Below are positions 33,701-40,680 of a DNA stretch of 64,000 nt, piece after piece. The stretch covers positions 1-64,000 of the forward strand of contig CAZRBG010000008.1 in the NCBI GenBank assembly GCA_964598225.1. Direction: 5' to 3'. The stretch comes from SG8-4 sp964598225. GTDB taxonomy: Bacteria > Planctomycetota > Phycisphaerae > Sedimentisphaerales > Anaerobacaceae. The notes beneath the pieces are model-generated. The model saw only the letters and a program-made list of their open reading frames with translations. It was not told the DNA's origin and did not search any database. The position numbers were made by a program, and so were the translations under genes. Positions within the stretch are counted from its first letter, which is position 1. Each line of letters opens with the position of its first letter.

Positions 33701-34003
33701 CCTGGCCACGGTCAACTCAAGCGAAGCTGCCGTAACGGTCGAGCCGGCCGGTATGGAACTGAGATCGAACCTTAACAAGCCGCGCCGCACCCCGCCGATA
33801 CCGTCTCTGCCGACGCTGAACCAGTTGGTTGCTCCGGCATTGTTGTCAGGCATGCCGCTGTTGATAAAGGTATCCGCGACGGGCGTCAGATTAGCTTCTT
33901 CCGCTGTGGCGACGCTCGACAATTGAAACAGAACCGCTGTCGCGGCGCTGCAGATGCGAATAATGTACACTCTAAGCGGTGTCTTGGTGAGACTTAAACC
34001 CAT
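30770..34003 (-). CDS. Secreted multi-domain protein with glucose/sorbosone-dehydrogenase-like propeller
   Basis: This 1077-residue exported protein has an AAAGGAGG ribosome-binding site. A signal peptide (to about residue 34) leads into a DNRLRE-type beta-sandwich (about 38-235, VADTFINSGMPDNNAGA, LRFDLSSIPAGSTVTAASLE). An Ig-like domain follows (about 243-330, VSITAPNDGETFVSPASVTI). The PQQ-dependent sugar dehydrogenase-like six-bladed propeller is at about 350-720 (GLLGLATHPNFGQSPWIYTY, SNHNGGTLRFGPDGFLYISLG, YGLRNPYTYSFD). A second propeller of the TIGR03118 type fills the rest (WGIAADPNSLIWVASNGAG, GAVLIGNFGDGLINVFD). The sugar-dehydrogenase family oxidises sugars with PQQ in the periplasm. 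Whether this protein does cannot be told. The sandwich domain may bind a glycan. The fusion of two propellers is unusual. Confidence 0.8.
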   Translation of the reverse strand: MGLSLTKTPLRVYIIRICSAATAVLFQLSSVATAEEANLTPVADTFINSGMPDNNAGATNWFSVGRDGIGGVRRGLLRFDLSSIPAGSTVTAASLELTVARVPGINPADSTFDLFRLEASWNEGDKSGNNGFTASDGESNWNDRMQGSASWTTPGAADDALDSASASAQVTSARNASYTWNGPGLTEDVQFWVDNSAQNFGWLMRSRAEGTSRSVRGFASRENSANAGTLSITYTPPSPPDMPVSVSITAPNDGETFVSPASVTIRATVSDGTATSVEFLDGNTSLGADSTAPYTLTATLHAGTHSLTVEAADDGGDTTASDPVTIMVTTEVIEDPVAEPITKGDIAIELQPVVDGLVAPLGLAVPDDGSGRMFVYDQAGQVRVVTDANGMLPAPLLDVTDRLVSLGRYDERGLLGLATHPNFGQSPWIYTYTSEPVGPEADFVNVMPEGAMNNHQSVIAEWRIDPNDPNLVDPNSRRELLRIDQPQSNHNGGTLRFGPDGFLYISLGDGGAADDVADGHVEGGNAQSLQRIYGTLLRIDVEGNDSANGQYGIPDDNPFVNEDGLDEIYAYGLRNPYTYSFDTLTGDLYLGDAGQNNIEEVDIIVSGGNYGWNHKEGSFWFDSVTENIGQVVTGPVRPAPDELIDPIAEYDHDEGSVVVAGYVYRGEGVPALQDRFVFGDWGSFAAPSARLFTLDPNSVIEELRIGLVDRPTGFWLRGFGLGADGELYVFGSTVLGPSGDTGEMLKVVTDLPLTFIRDNLVSDLPDLAERIDPNLVGPWGIAADPNSLIWVASNGAGLATAYEPNGAPLDGEVIMPTAAGSMLAAAPTGVVVNTTSDFPVEPNLPAELIFATEDGTIVGFNSAADMLLNADFSATGAVYTGITMGATADSNNLYAANFSAGAVEVFDANFNPVTLDGAFSDPNLPAGYSPFNIRNIGGSLYVTYALQDAATPEPVPGAGNGYVNVFDTSGNLLRRFATEGPLDAPWGIAMAPGGFGGYGGAVLIGNFGDGLINVFDPSTGELLGALEDDSGNIITIDGLRGLEFGKKADSRKLYFTAATTGAESRGLFGTIVSTPPQ

Positions 34004-34275
34004 TTTAAGTCCTCCTTTCGTTCTTCAGTTCTATAACAACTATTATTTGAGCAGGCCCGCGGCCATAAGCTCTCTGTCAGCGTCTTCGGAACTCAGTAGT
34101 TTCTTGCGCCAACACCAGAATAAAAACCGTTCTTGGCGCAAAGAAAAATAGGCAATTTCCTTAATCTGACTATTCCAATTACGCAACAGGGCCGGCCATT
34201 GACAACAAAGGCGGTTTTTTGTAATATAAAAGGGTAGAAACATGCTGTGGTAAGTCATTTTTCAAGAGGTGAGCC

Positions 34276-35265
34276 ATGGTTACCGAAAGCGATAGTTTTT
34301 TGCACAAATATAAATGGCATGCTTTGCTCATCTTCGTCATTTTGGCGGCTGTGGGCGCTCTGACGATTTTTACCGGCTTTTTCGATGATACCGAAGGCAG
34401 CATGCTGGGGCAGCTTATCCTGATGCTTGGCGCTCTGGTATTTCTTCTTGCGCTGCTGACGCTTGTTTCGCGTGTTTCCAGGGCGCTCAATACACTGGGA
34501 GAAACTCACGCCAAGCTTGAAGAAGTTACCGGCGCTCTGGAAAAAATCAGCGCCGAATTGACGAAGATCAATCAGATGACGCGGGTCAGCGAAACGGCCA
34601 AGGCGATAGTATTCCGCGATGCGGATCAGCAGTCCCTGCGAGAGGCCGTCTTCGACAGACTCCAGGAGAAAGATTTTGAGGGGGCCGATGAGTTAATCGA
34701 GCAGATTGCACAGCGCCCGGAATACGCCGACCTCGCCGAGCAGTTGCGGTCTCAGGCCGAACATTATCACGATTCGACCGACCACGAGCGATTCGAGCAG
34801 GTTGCGACTCATATCGAGAAGCTTCTCGATGATCGCCACTGGGCCAGTGCAAGCGCCCAGATCGAAAGCCTGATCAAGGCTCATCCCGAAAGCGAGCGGG
34901 CGAAAGCTCTGAGGCAGTCGCTGATTGAAAAGAAGCAGCAGCGCAAGAAAGCGCTGCTCGCCGCCTGGGATGAGGCCGTGAAGCGTCAGCAGACGGATCG
35001 GAGCCTGGATATTCTCAAAGAGCTCGATTTCTATCTGACTCCCAACGAGGCCCTTGCCCTTCAGGAGGCTGCCCGAGATGTCTTTCGTACCAAACTTCAC
35101 AACCTCGGTGTGCAATTCGCCCTGGCGGTTACTGAAAAGCAATGGGTAAGCGCTCTGGACGTCGGTCAGCAGATTATCAATAATTTCCCGAACAGCAAGA
35201 TGTCTGAGGAGATACGCGCCAAGCTCAGCGTCTTACAGCAAAATGTCCAGTTGCAGAATAACTGA
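34276..35265 (+). CDS. Membrane protein with coiled coil and helical repeat domain, unknown function
   Basis: This 329-residue protein has two transmembrane helices (about residues 14-34 and 44-64, LILMLGALVFLLALLTLV). A coiled coil follows (about 70-102), then a cytoplasmic alpha-helical domain that looks TPR-like (FEGADELIEQIAQRPEYADL, WASASAQIESLIKAHPESE, WVSALDVGQQIINNFPNSKM). TPR-like domains bind partner proteins. The ATG at 34276 has AGAGGTGAGCC upstream. It is transcribed away from the sugar-dehydrogenase-like gene. The gap 34004-34275 holds no supported gene. No family is recognised. Confidence 0.7.
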   Translation: MVTESDSFLHKYKWHALLIFVILAAVGALTIFTGFFDDTEGSMLGQLILMLGALVFLLALLTLVSRVSRALNTLGETHAKLEEVTGALEKISAELTKINQMTRVSETAKAIVFRDADQQSLREAVFDRLQEKDFEGADELIEQIAQRPEYADLAEQLRSQAEHYHDSTDHERFEQVATHIEKLLDDRHWASASAQIESLIKAHPESERAKALRQSLIEKKQQRKKALLAAWDEAVKRQQTDRSLDILKELDFYLTPNEALALQEAARDVFRTKLHNLGVQFALAVTEKQWVSALDVGQQIINNFPNSKMSEEIRAKLSVLQQNVQLQNN

Positions 35266-35297
35266 GGCCTGAAAAAGTGTATCGGGACATCAGAGGA

Positions 35298-35411
35298 TCA
35301 GGATGCAGGAGATCAGGTTAGCAGGCCATCAGGGGCTTAGGGGCCTGATAACCGGTTCCCTGATATCCTGATGACCTGATACCGACTACCTGGTTTCCTG
35401 ATGACCTGATA
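35298..35411. repeat. CCTGAT-word repeat cluster
   Basis: TCCTGATGACCTGATA occurs twice, at 35366-35381 and 35396-35411, 30 bases apart. Further CCTGAT and inverted ATCAGG words lie around 35291-35361. This is a local low-complexity array with direct and inverted copies. The rest of the 35266-35644 gap has no supported gene. Confidence 0.6.
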
Positions 35412-35644
35412 GACACCTCCTGCTTTAAGAAGATCGAAAAAAAAATTCTTCTTGGTGTTCCTGTTTTTAAAAGATTTGCCTTGACGTCCATCACATTCGA
35501 TGATATGTTTAGCGATCAGGATACCATCTTAGGAATGGGTGCCGTCAAGCGGCTGCTTTGAGGAGGCCACAGGAAAAGTTGCGGTTGCGGTATATATTCG
35601 AGGTGGGGTGTTATTGGTAGCAGGTTGGAAAGGAGTTCAGGGTT

Positions 35645-35920
35645 ATGGTCAAAGGAGTGAAAAGAACGAGCATCTACGATGTCATCGGCTGGACCGGTTT
35701 GCTCAATGTTGTCTGGAGTTCGACGCCTTATCCTATGAGAGTCTTTGCGTTGCCCTATGGATTGCGCATCTACCGGGACTTTCTCAAGGGAAGCTCGAAT
35801 CTGCAGCAATTACTATGTGTTCACGCTCGGGAATATACGTCTTCCAAGTGGTTCAGACTACTCAGGCCGAGGTTCCGTCGGGTCAAATCTGTCCTGAAGG
35901 CCTATGGCTTTGAAGCCTGA
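35645..35920 (+). CDS. Small basic protein of unknown function
   Basis: This 91-residue protein starts with ATG preceded by GGAAAGGAG at ten bases, so translation is credible. The sequence is basic and aromatic (DVIGWTGLLNVVWSSTPYPM, then WFRLLRPRFRRVKSVLKAYG) with no signal peptide and no clear motif. It converges with the DUF2617-like gene. No family is recognised, and it may be lineage-restricted. Confidence 0.5.
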   Translation: MVKGVKRTSIYDVIGWTGLLNVVWSSTPYPMRVFALPYGLRIYRDFLKGSSNLQQLLCVHAREYTSSKWFRLLRPRFRRVKSVLKAYGFEA

Positions 35921-35951
35921 GCCTTAGCCGCGACCGCGCGATGCGTTTTTG

Positions 35952-36500
35952 CTATTGCTGGAAATCGAACAACGATTGAGTCTTTATCATCGTCACCTGT
36001 TCAGGGTAGGCGGCGAACGTGTGAATGTGCAGTTCGGTCCGTCTCGCTTCGAAGTCAACGTAGCAGAATGGTTGAAGTTTATCCACTTCCAGTTCGGGGA
36101 ACTTCACGAACACACCGCGATTTCGAGCGAAGCGTTCAAGATCGGTGTGGCTTTGCCGGTACAGATTAGGGCTCATCTTCTCGACCTGAAAATCGGTCAT
36201 ATAACTGACGCCGCGGCTCAAGGTGCATTTGTGAGTTCGAGGGCCGCGAAATTGGAAACGTTCGATGAGGCCCCGTGAGGGAAGCATTTGCCCCGGCGTG
36301 CTCACTACCTCGGTCAGGCATGTATTGCCCGCAAAAACACTTACAACGTGTGTGCAGCCTGTGAGCCAGATGATAGCTTCATATTTTTCCGTGTTCAAAT
36401 GACGCTTGGCGTAGATCCGGAAAAGCTCGGGATGCAATGGTCTCTGAAAAAAACTGAAGGTCAATTCTTCAACGGCAACATTCGTCTGCGGTGATTCCAT
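35952..36500 (-). CDS. DUF2617-like protein
   Basis: This 182-residue soluble protein has the pattern of the DUF2617 family, known mainly from Planctomycetes and some Actinobacteria: an N-terminal VEELTFSFFQRPLHPELF, a central EAIIWLTGCTHVVSVFAGNT and a long strand-rich remainder ending in TMIKTQSLFDFQ. The function of the family is unknown. The ATG at 36500 has AGGA at eight bases. Family naming is from memory of the pattern and could be off, but the protein is clearly a real, conserved-looking gene. Confidence 0.65.
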   Translation of the reverse strand: MESPQTNVAVEELTFSFFQRPLHPELFRIYAKRHLNTEKYEAIIWLTGCTHVVSVFAGNTCLTEVVSTPGQMLPSRGLIERFQFRGPRTHKCTLSRGVSYMTDFQVEKMSPNLYRQSHTDLERFARNRGVFVKFPELEVDKLQPFCYVDFEARRTELHIHTFAAYPEQVTMIKTQSLFDFQQ

Positions 36501-36714
36501 TATGTAATCCTAACAACACAAATTTCCGGCTATCAACTTAAGCTTATTATACCACAATTGAAACATTTATTCAAGCTTGATATCAGTATTGGCAGGGCTG
36601 TTAAGAGGCTTTATGGGACGATTATTGTGCAAGCTCAGGAAAATCAAAGAGTAACAACGGCGGACTTTCTTCGGGAAAAATTTCAAACGGGCGAATGTTT
36701 TTCTGTACTTGTTA

Positions 36715-37641
36715 CTACTGAAAAAAGCGGGCCGTGATGGATACAGCGATGATGTTGTAAAAGGCGTGTGTGCCGGCCGTTATGCCGAATCCTCGAACGG
36801 CGAATAGAGCCGCAAAGTAAATCCCCGCGAGCGTTCGAAAAACGAACTCGATCATATTGAAAGGATCCGCCCGGTTAGGCCTGCCGCTGAGAAAATCAAC
36901 GTGGTGATGAGCGCTGAACAGAGCCGCCGAGACAAGAACCGACAGCACAATAGCGTTCTTATAGGGAAGTCTGAGTATATCCTGAAACAACAGCATTAAA
37001 ATGCAAATTAATATAAGACGAAAGACAAGTTCTTCGTAGATTCCTGCGCCGATCCCTGTGATGATATTGGCCAGCAGAGGGCGCGGCATCCGGCCTGGGA
37101 TGGGCTCGCCGGATTGCATCGGAGGGCCGGCTCGCACTGCCGAACACGTTGGCGGGCCTATGCCGCAATTGCTGACAGCCGCTTCATCGGGCCGGCCGGA
37201 CGTCGTTTGATGAGTCCAACTGCTAATGCACAATGTCAGCACAATCAAAGGAACGGCCAGAAGTACGCACTCGATCGCCATAGGCAGGATATCGCCGATA
37301 TGCAGGCTCCATTGCTTGCCGGAAGTTATTTGAAGAGCCAGCAGGATTACAACCACAGCCAGCGGAGGAGCCGCCCAGGCGAATTTTCCACCATAGCCCA
37401 GTGGTTCCAGCAGGTTTTGCAGCCAGACAAACGCAACAACTCGCTCCTGTGACCGGTTCAACACGTCGGTGTTAATGCGGAGCGTCCCGTATTCGTAGAA
37501 CAGAATGAACGGCAGCAAAAAAGCCACGGCGTAAATCGGGCGCGAAGTCCTCTCAAGATAAGAACCTTGCGAAAAATTGAACAGTTGGTTAGCATTCTGC
37601 TCGTTGTTATTTTTTCTCTTGTTGTTTTTTGCTTTACCCAT
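36715..37641 (-). CDS. CPBP-family intramembrane metalloprotease
   Basis: This 308-residue polytopic protein has about seven transmembrane helices. The Abi/CPBP active-site motifs are present: EELVFR (EExxxR) near residue 205, FSAHHH near 245 (FxxxH) and HAFYN near the C-terminus. The family includes type II CAAX-prenyl proteases (Rce1) and bacteriocin self-immunity proteins. The bacterial substrate is usually unknown. The ATG at 37641 is preferred over the adjacent GTG. The asparagine- and lysine-rich N-terminus (GKAKNNKRKNNNEQNANQ) is unusual. A proline- and glycine-rich insert at about 150-190 may be a repeat-derived segment. It lies divergently next to the EndoIII-like gene. Confidence 0.85.
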   Translation of the reverse strand: MGKAKNNKRKNNNEQNANQLFNFSQGSYLERTSRPIYAVAFLLPFILFYEYGTLRINTDVLNRSQERVVAFVWLQNLLEPLGYGGKFAWAAPPLAVVVILLALQITSGKQWSLHIGDILPMAIECVLLAVPLIVLTLCISSWTHQTTSGRPDEAAVSNCGIGPPTCSAVRAGPPMQSGEPIPGRMPRPLLANIITGIGAGIYEELVFRLILICILMLLFQDILRLPYKNAIVLSVLVSAALFSAHHHVDFLSGRPNRADPFNMIEFVFRTLAGIYFAALFAVRGFGITAGTHAFYNIIAVSITARFFQ

Positions 37642-37776
37642 CACGAATCTTCGACTGAACTGTTCTGATCATGAGATGGCAAATCCTTAATTATTACAGA
37701 GTCTACTTAAAGCACGCCGAAGATACAATAGTCAATGCGAGGCTGGAACCTCGCCGGAAGAAATAATGCAAATACC

Positions 37777-38442
37777 ATGACACGCGAAACACTGACGGAA
37801 ATCTACCAATTGCTATATGACGCCTTCGGTCCTCAGGATTGGTGGCCCGGCGAGACCCCGTTCGAGATAATTGTCGGCGCTATCCTCACTCAGAACACCA
37901 ACTGGCGAAACGTGGAAAAGGCCATCAACAATCTCAAGCTCGCAAAAGCTCTGGGCCCGCGGGAACTCCACCGAATGAATATTGACAGACTTGCCGAACT
38001 CATCAGGCCGGCGGGCTATTACAACGTCAAAGCAAAAAGACTCAAGAACTTCGTGGACTGGCTCTTCGAGGATTACGGCGGCGAAATTGCAAACTTTGAA
38101 AGCGTTCAGACCGAACGATTGAGAGAGGAGATGCTCGCGATCAAAGGTATAGGGTGTGAGACAGCCGATTCTATTTTGCTTTATGCACTGGAAAGGCCGG
38201 TTTTTGTTGTTGATGCTTATACCGCTCGAATCGCGATTCGGCACGAATTGATCGAGCCGGAAGCCGATTACGAGCAGTTGCGGCAACTGTTCCAGGCGAA
38301 CCTGACCGAGGATGTAGCTCTCTTCAACGAATACCACGCGCTATTGGTAAGAACCGGCAAGGAATTCTGTAAAACCAAAGCCCGCTGCTCCGGCTGTCCT
38401 CTCGAAAAGCTGCCTCACACCGTGGACATTGAGTATGTGTAG
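37777..38442 (+). CDS. Endonuclease III-like HhH-GPD DNA glycosylase, fourth cluster cysteine missing
   Basis: This 221-residue base-excision repair glycosylase has the helix-hairpin-helix LAIKGIGCETADSIL, with the catalytic lysine K123, and the catalytic aspartate D146 in VVDAYTARI. Both are expected of a bifunctional glycosylase/AP lyase. The iron-sulfur loop near the C-terminus reads FCKTKARCSGCPLEKLPHTV. Three cysteines remain in a C-x5-C-x2-C order and the usual fourth cysteine is absent. The family pattern is C-x6-C-x2-C-x5-C, so the [4Fe-4S] cluster may be lost or altered. The ATG at 37777 is chosen because homologues begin near TRETLTEIYQLL. It is transcribed away from the CPBP gene. 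Confidence 0.85.
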   Translation: MTRETLTEIYQLLYDAFGPQDWWPGETPFEIIVGAILTQNTNWRNVEKAINNLKLAKALGPRELHRMNIDRLAELIRPAGYYNVKAKRLKNFVDWLFEDYGGEIANFESVQTERLREEMLAIKGIGCETADSILLYALERPVFVVDAYTARIAIRHELIEPEADYEQLRQLFQANLTEDVALFNEYHALLVRTGKEFCKTKARCSGCPLEKLPHTVDIEYV

Positions 38443-38469
38443 CAATTGACACACTATCTTGTGGAGAGG

Positions 38470-40317
38470 TTAGGTACGCACGAGCCCAGTGACGCCCGCA
38501 AGAAGGAGTGTCGTAAGTACCCAGCCCGCAGAAATCTCAAACCAAAAATAGTAGCGCAGGGCTTTGCCGCTCAAAGGTATGTTAAGTTTATCTGATATCT
38601 GCACCTTGCCCGTGCGATTTGCGTCGGGCATCCAACTGCTTGCCTGGCGCAGATCGATAAGGGGTACAAATACATCGAGCGAATACACGATCGCAGAGAA
38701 TCCAACCGAAGGATATGTTCCTTCCTTTGTTGAAGTCATGACCTTTGCTCGGTGGCCTGCCCAGAAGAAAAGCCAACCAAGTAGAACGATCATGAGCCCG
38801 AACCAAACAACTCGCCAAGGCCGATAGCCATATCCAATGAGAGTCCCAAATGCAAAATGCCTTAACCGTTCGCCCCACGTCAATTTTGTGAGTCGTGCTT
38901 TAGCTATATTCTTGGCGATAAGAATCTTTTTAGCTCCTTCGTCATCGCCCCCTTTTCGAAGGACGTCTGCGAGTTGTTCATATGGTTGAGGCCAAAATTG
39001 ATTCTTATCCTCTTCTGCTTCTGTATTATACTGTCGCTGTAACCAGTCTATACGGCTATCGGCATCCCTCGGAGATCTATTGTGGATTTCATCATAAACT
39101 AGACCATGAAGAAACAGTCTGCCTATTTCCGGCCAACTTTTTTGTTCATCCCGTAACGTGCCAATTCTTGCTGACCGAAGGTCGAGTTTTGTTTCTTCTG
39201 GGGAAGCAAGACCTGTCCAATAGAAAAATCCATTAATTCTCGCACTTACAAGACTCACTTCGCCCGTAATCCGGGAATCATCTGATATTAAAACGTTATC
39301 TTCGACCTTTAATCCGTTTGCAGATAGGGCAATTGCCTTATTGTTAGAGAACTTAGCATTTCCACAATATAGGTTTCCATTAATATACGTACCGTTCAAA
39401 CTGACTTCACCTTCAGAAATAAATCCATTACGCAGATAGACATTTCCCTCGGACTTCATCCTTTCGGCCATAAGCGAATAACCATTAGGATTAATGAACT
39501 TCCCTTTTTGACAATCCACAGTGCTACCAATTGTTGCGCCAATAAGACATACTTCTCCTTCTGTTTTAATTTCACACAGAAAGACACTACCATTAACTTT
39601 CAATCTGTCCGCTGCTAGGGCGTACCCTTCAGGATTTATGAAATTACCTTTATTACACTCAAGGTTACCTCGTATTGATGCTCCGGCTAAATTCACCTCA
39701 CCCTTGGAGCTAAAGCCATTACATAGGAAGACACTTCCATCAACCGTTAGCCCCTCAGCATTGAGGGAATGACCATCTGAGTTGATAAAGTGACCATTAA
39801 TACAGCTTAGTTCCTTACCTATGGTTGAACCGAGTAGACGCACCTCACCTTTTGCTCTAAAACCGTTTTGTAGAAAGACACCTGTATGGACCTTTAACCC
39901 ATCGGCGATGATTGCCCCGGTATGGCTGCCAGGTAGACATAGTGAAAAGAGTTCAGCACTTAGCAAGCTGATTCCCTCAGGAAGTGCACTTCTATCGAAA
40001 AAGAATGGAAATGAAATGTGTGCACCGTTTAGTTCGATCTTTCCGTCAATACGTGCCCCTTTGAGCCAGATACCATTATGTGTTACCAGTTTAGACGCAT
40101 GGCCATCTCGGCAAAGCCAAGCGATACGGTCGGCTTTTATTGTCCGTTCAGGACCCCACTTGTTTGCTCCTGCTGGGTCGTTACTGTTTGTATCTTTTAC
40201 GCTGAAGTTCGCAACGCGACCGTTCGAAACAGCCTGAAAAAATCTCTCCTCCACTTCCGTTAGATTATCAAACTCTTGCTTGGCCATTTCGATTAGGTTT
40301 GATCCGTTGTTGCTCAT
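38470..40317 (-). CDS. Membrane-tethered beta-solenoid repeat protein
   Basis: This 615-residue protein starts with the ATG at 40317, preceded by AAAGGAG. A helical N-terminal part (about 1-55) is followed by about six solenoid repeats of roughly 40-45 residues (about 80-390), each like GLKVHTGVFLQNGF, KGEVRLLGSTIG, LSCINGHFINSDGHSLNAEG. The pattern gives parallel beta-helix turns as in bactofilin- or pentapeptide-like proteins. A helical segment (about 400-490) comes before three transmembrane helices at the C-terminus (RVVWFGLMIVLLGWLFFWAG, ...). Proteins of this layout are often labelled oxidoreductase without evidence. The gene is more AT-rich than its neighbours, suggesting transfer. Function is unknown. 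Confidence 0.75.
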   Translation of the reverse strand: MSNNGSNLIEMAKQEFDNLTEVEERFFQAVSNGRVANFSVKDTNSNDPAGANKWGPERTIKADRIAWLCRDGHASKLVTHNGIWLKGARIDGKIELNGAHISFPFFFDRSALPEGISLLSAELFSLCLPGSHTGAIIADGLKVHTGVFLQNGFRAKGEVRLLGSTIGKELSCINGHFINSDGHSLNAEGLTVDGSVFLCNGFSSKGEVNLAGASIRGNLECNKGNFINPEGYALAADRLKVNGSVFLCEIKTEGEVCLIGATIGSTVDCQKGKFINPNGYSLMAERMKSEGNVYLRNGFISEGEVSLNGTYINGNLYCGNAKFSNNKAIALSANGLKVEDNVLISDDSRITGEVSLVSARINGFFYWTGLASPEETKLDLRSARIGTLRDEQKSWPEIGRLFLHGLVYDEIHNRSPRDADSRIDWLQRQYNTEAEEDKNQFWPQPYEQLADVLRKGGDDEGAKKILIAKNIAKARLTKLTWGERLRHFAFGTLIGYGYRPWRVVWFGLMIVLLGWLFFWAGHRAKVMTSTKEGTYPSVGFSAIVYSLDVFVPLIDLRQASSWMPDANRTGKVQISDKLNIPLSGKALRYYFWFEISAGWVLTTLLLAGVTGLVRT

Positions 40318-40680
40318 TGGCTCTCCTTTGCAAAAGAGACCGTTAATAAACAAGGTAGGCGCCCACACATAACAACTGTTCTAGTTTCTTCTATTGCAGG
40401 AAAACACCTGCAAAAATTCTTAGACAGTTGCTTTTCGGACAAACCAAAATAGCTTCCATTCCAAATATTTCTTTATTTGACTCATCTGCAAATCCGCGTA
40501 TACCACATTTCCTATCACCCATATGCTAAGGCAGACTTGCCCTGACGTCAAATCTCAATCGGCTATTGTGCAGGTGATGTGGGGACCGAATGGGATTGTC
40601 GACCGAGCCCCATAAGTACCTATCGTGTAGGACAGCCCTCGAATCGTGTGTAAGAATCCTGCGACAGGATTGACAATCGG
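40318..40680. other. Intergenic stretch without a gene
   Basis: This gap between the solenoid gene and metG shows no supported coding region. The only structure seen is the short hairpin at 40655-40671. Confidence 0.5.
40655..40671 (-). terminator. Candidate terminator hairpin downstream of metG
   Basis: AATCCTG-CGA-CAGGATT is a perfect 7-bp hairpin with a three-base loop, 10 bases past the metG stop on the reverse strand. There is no strong T-run, so efficiency is doubtful. Confidence 0.4.

Noticed and set aside
34043..34258. Reverse-strand 71-residue frame between the sugar-dehydrogenase-like gene and its divergent neighbour
   Set aside because: No ribosome-binding site and no recognisable pattern, although its end (SSEDADRELMAAGLLK) is mildly protein-like; it could be a remnant.
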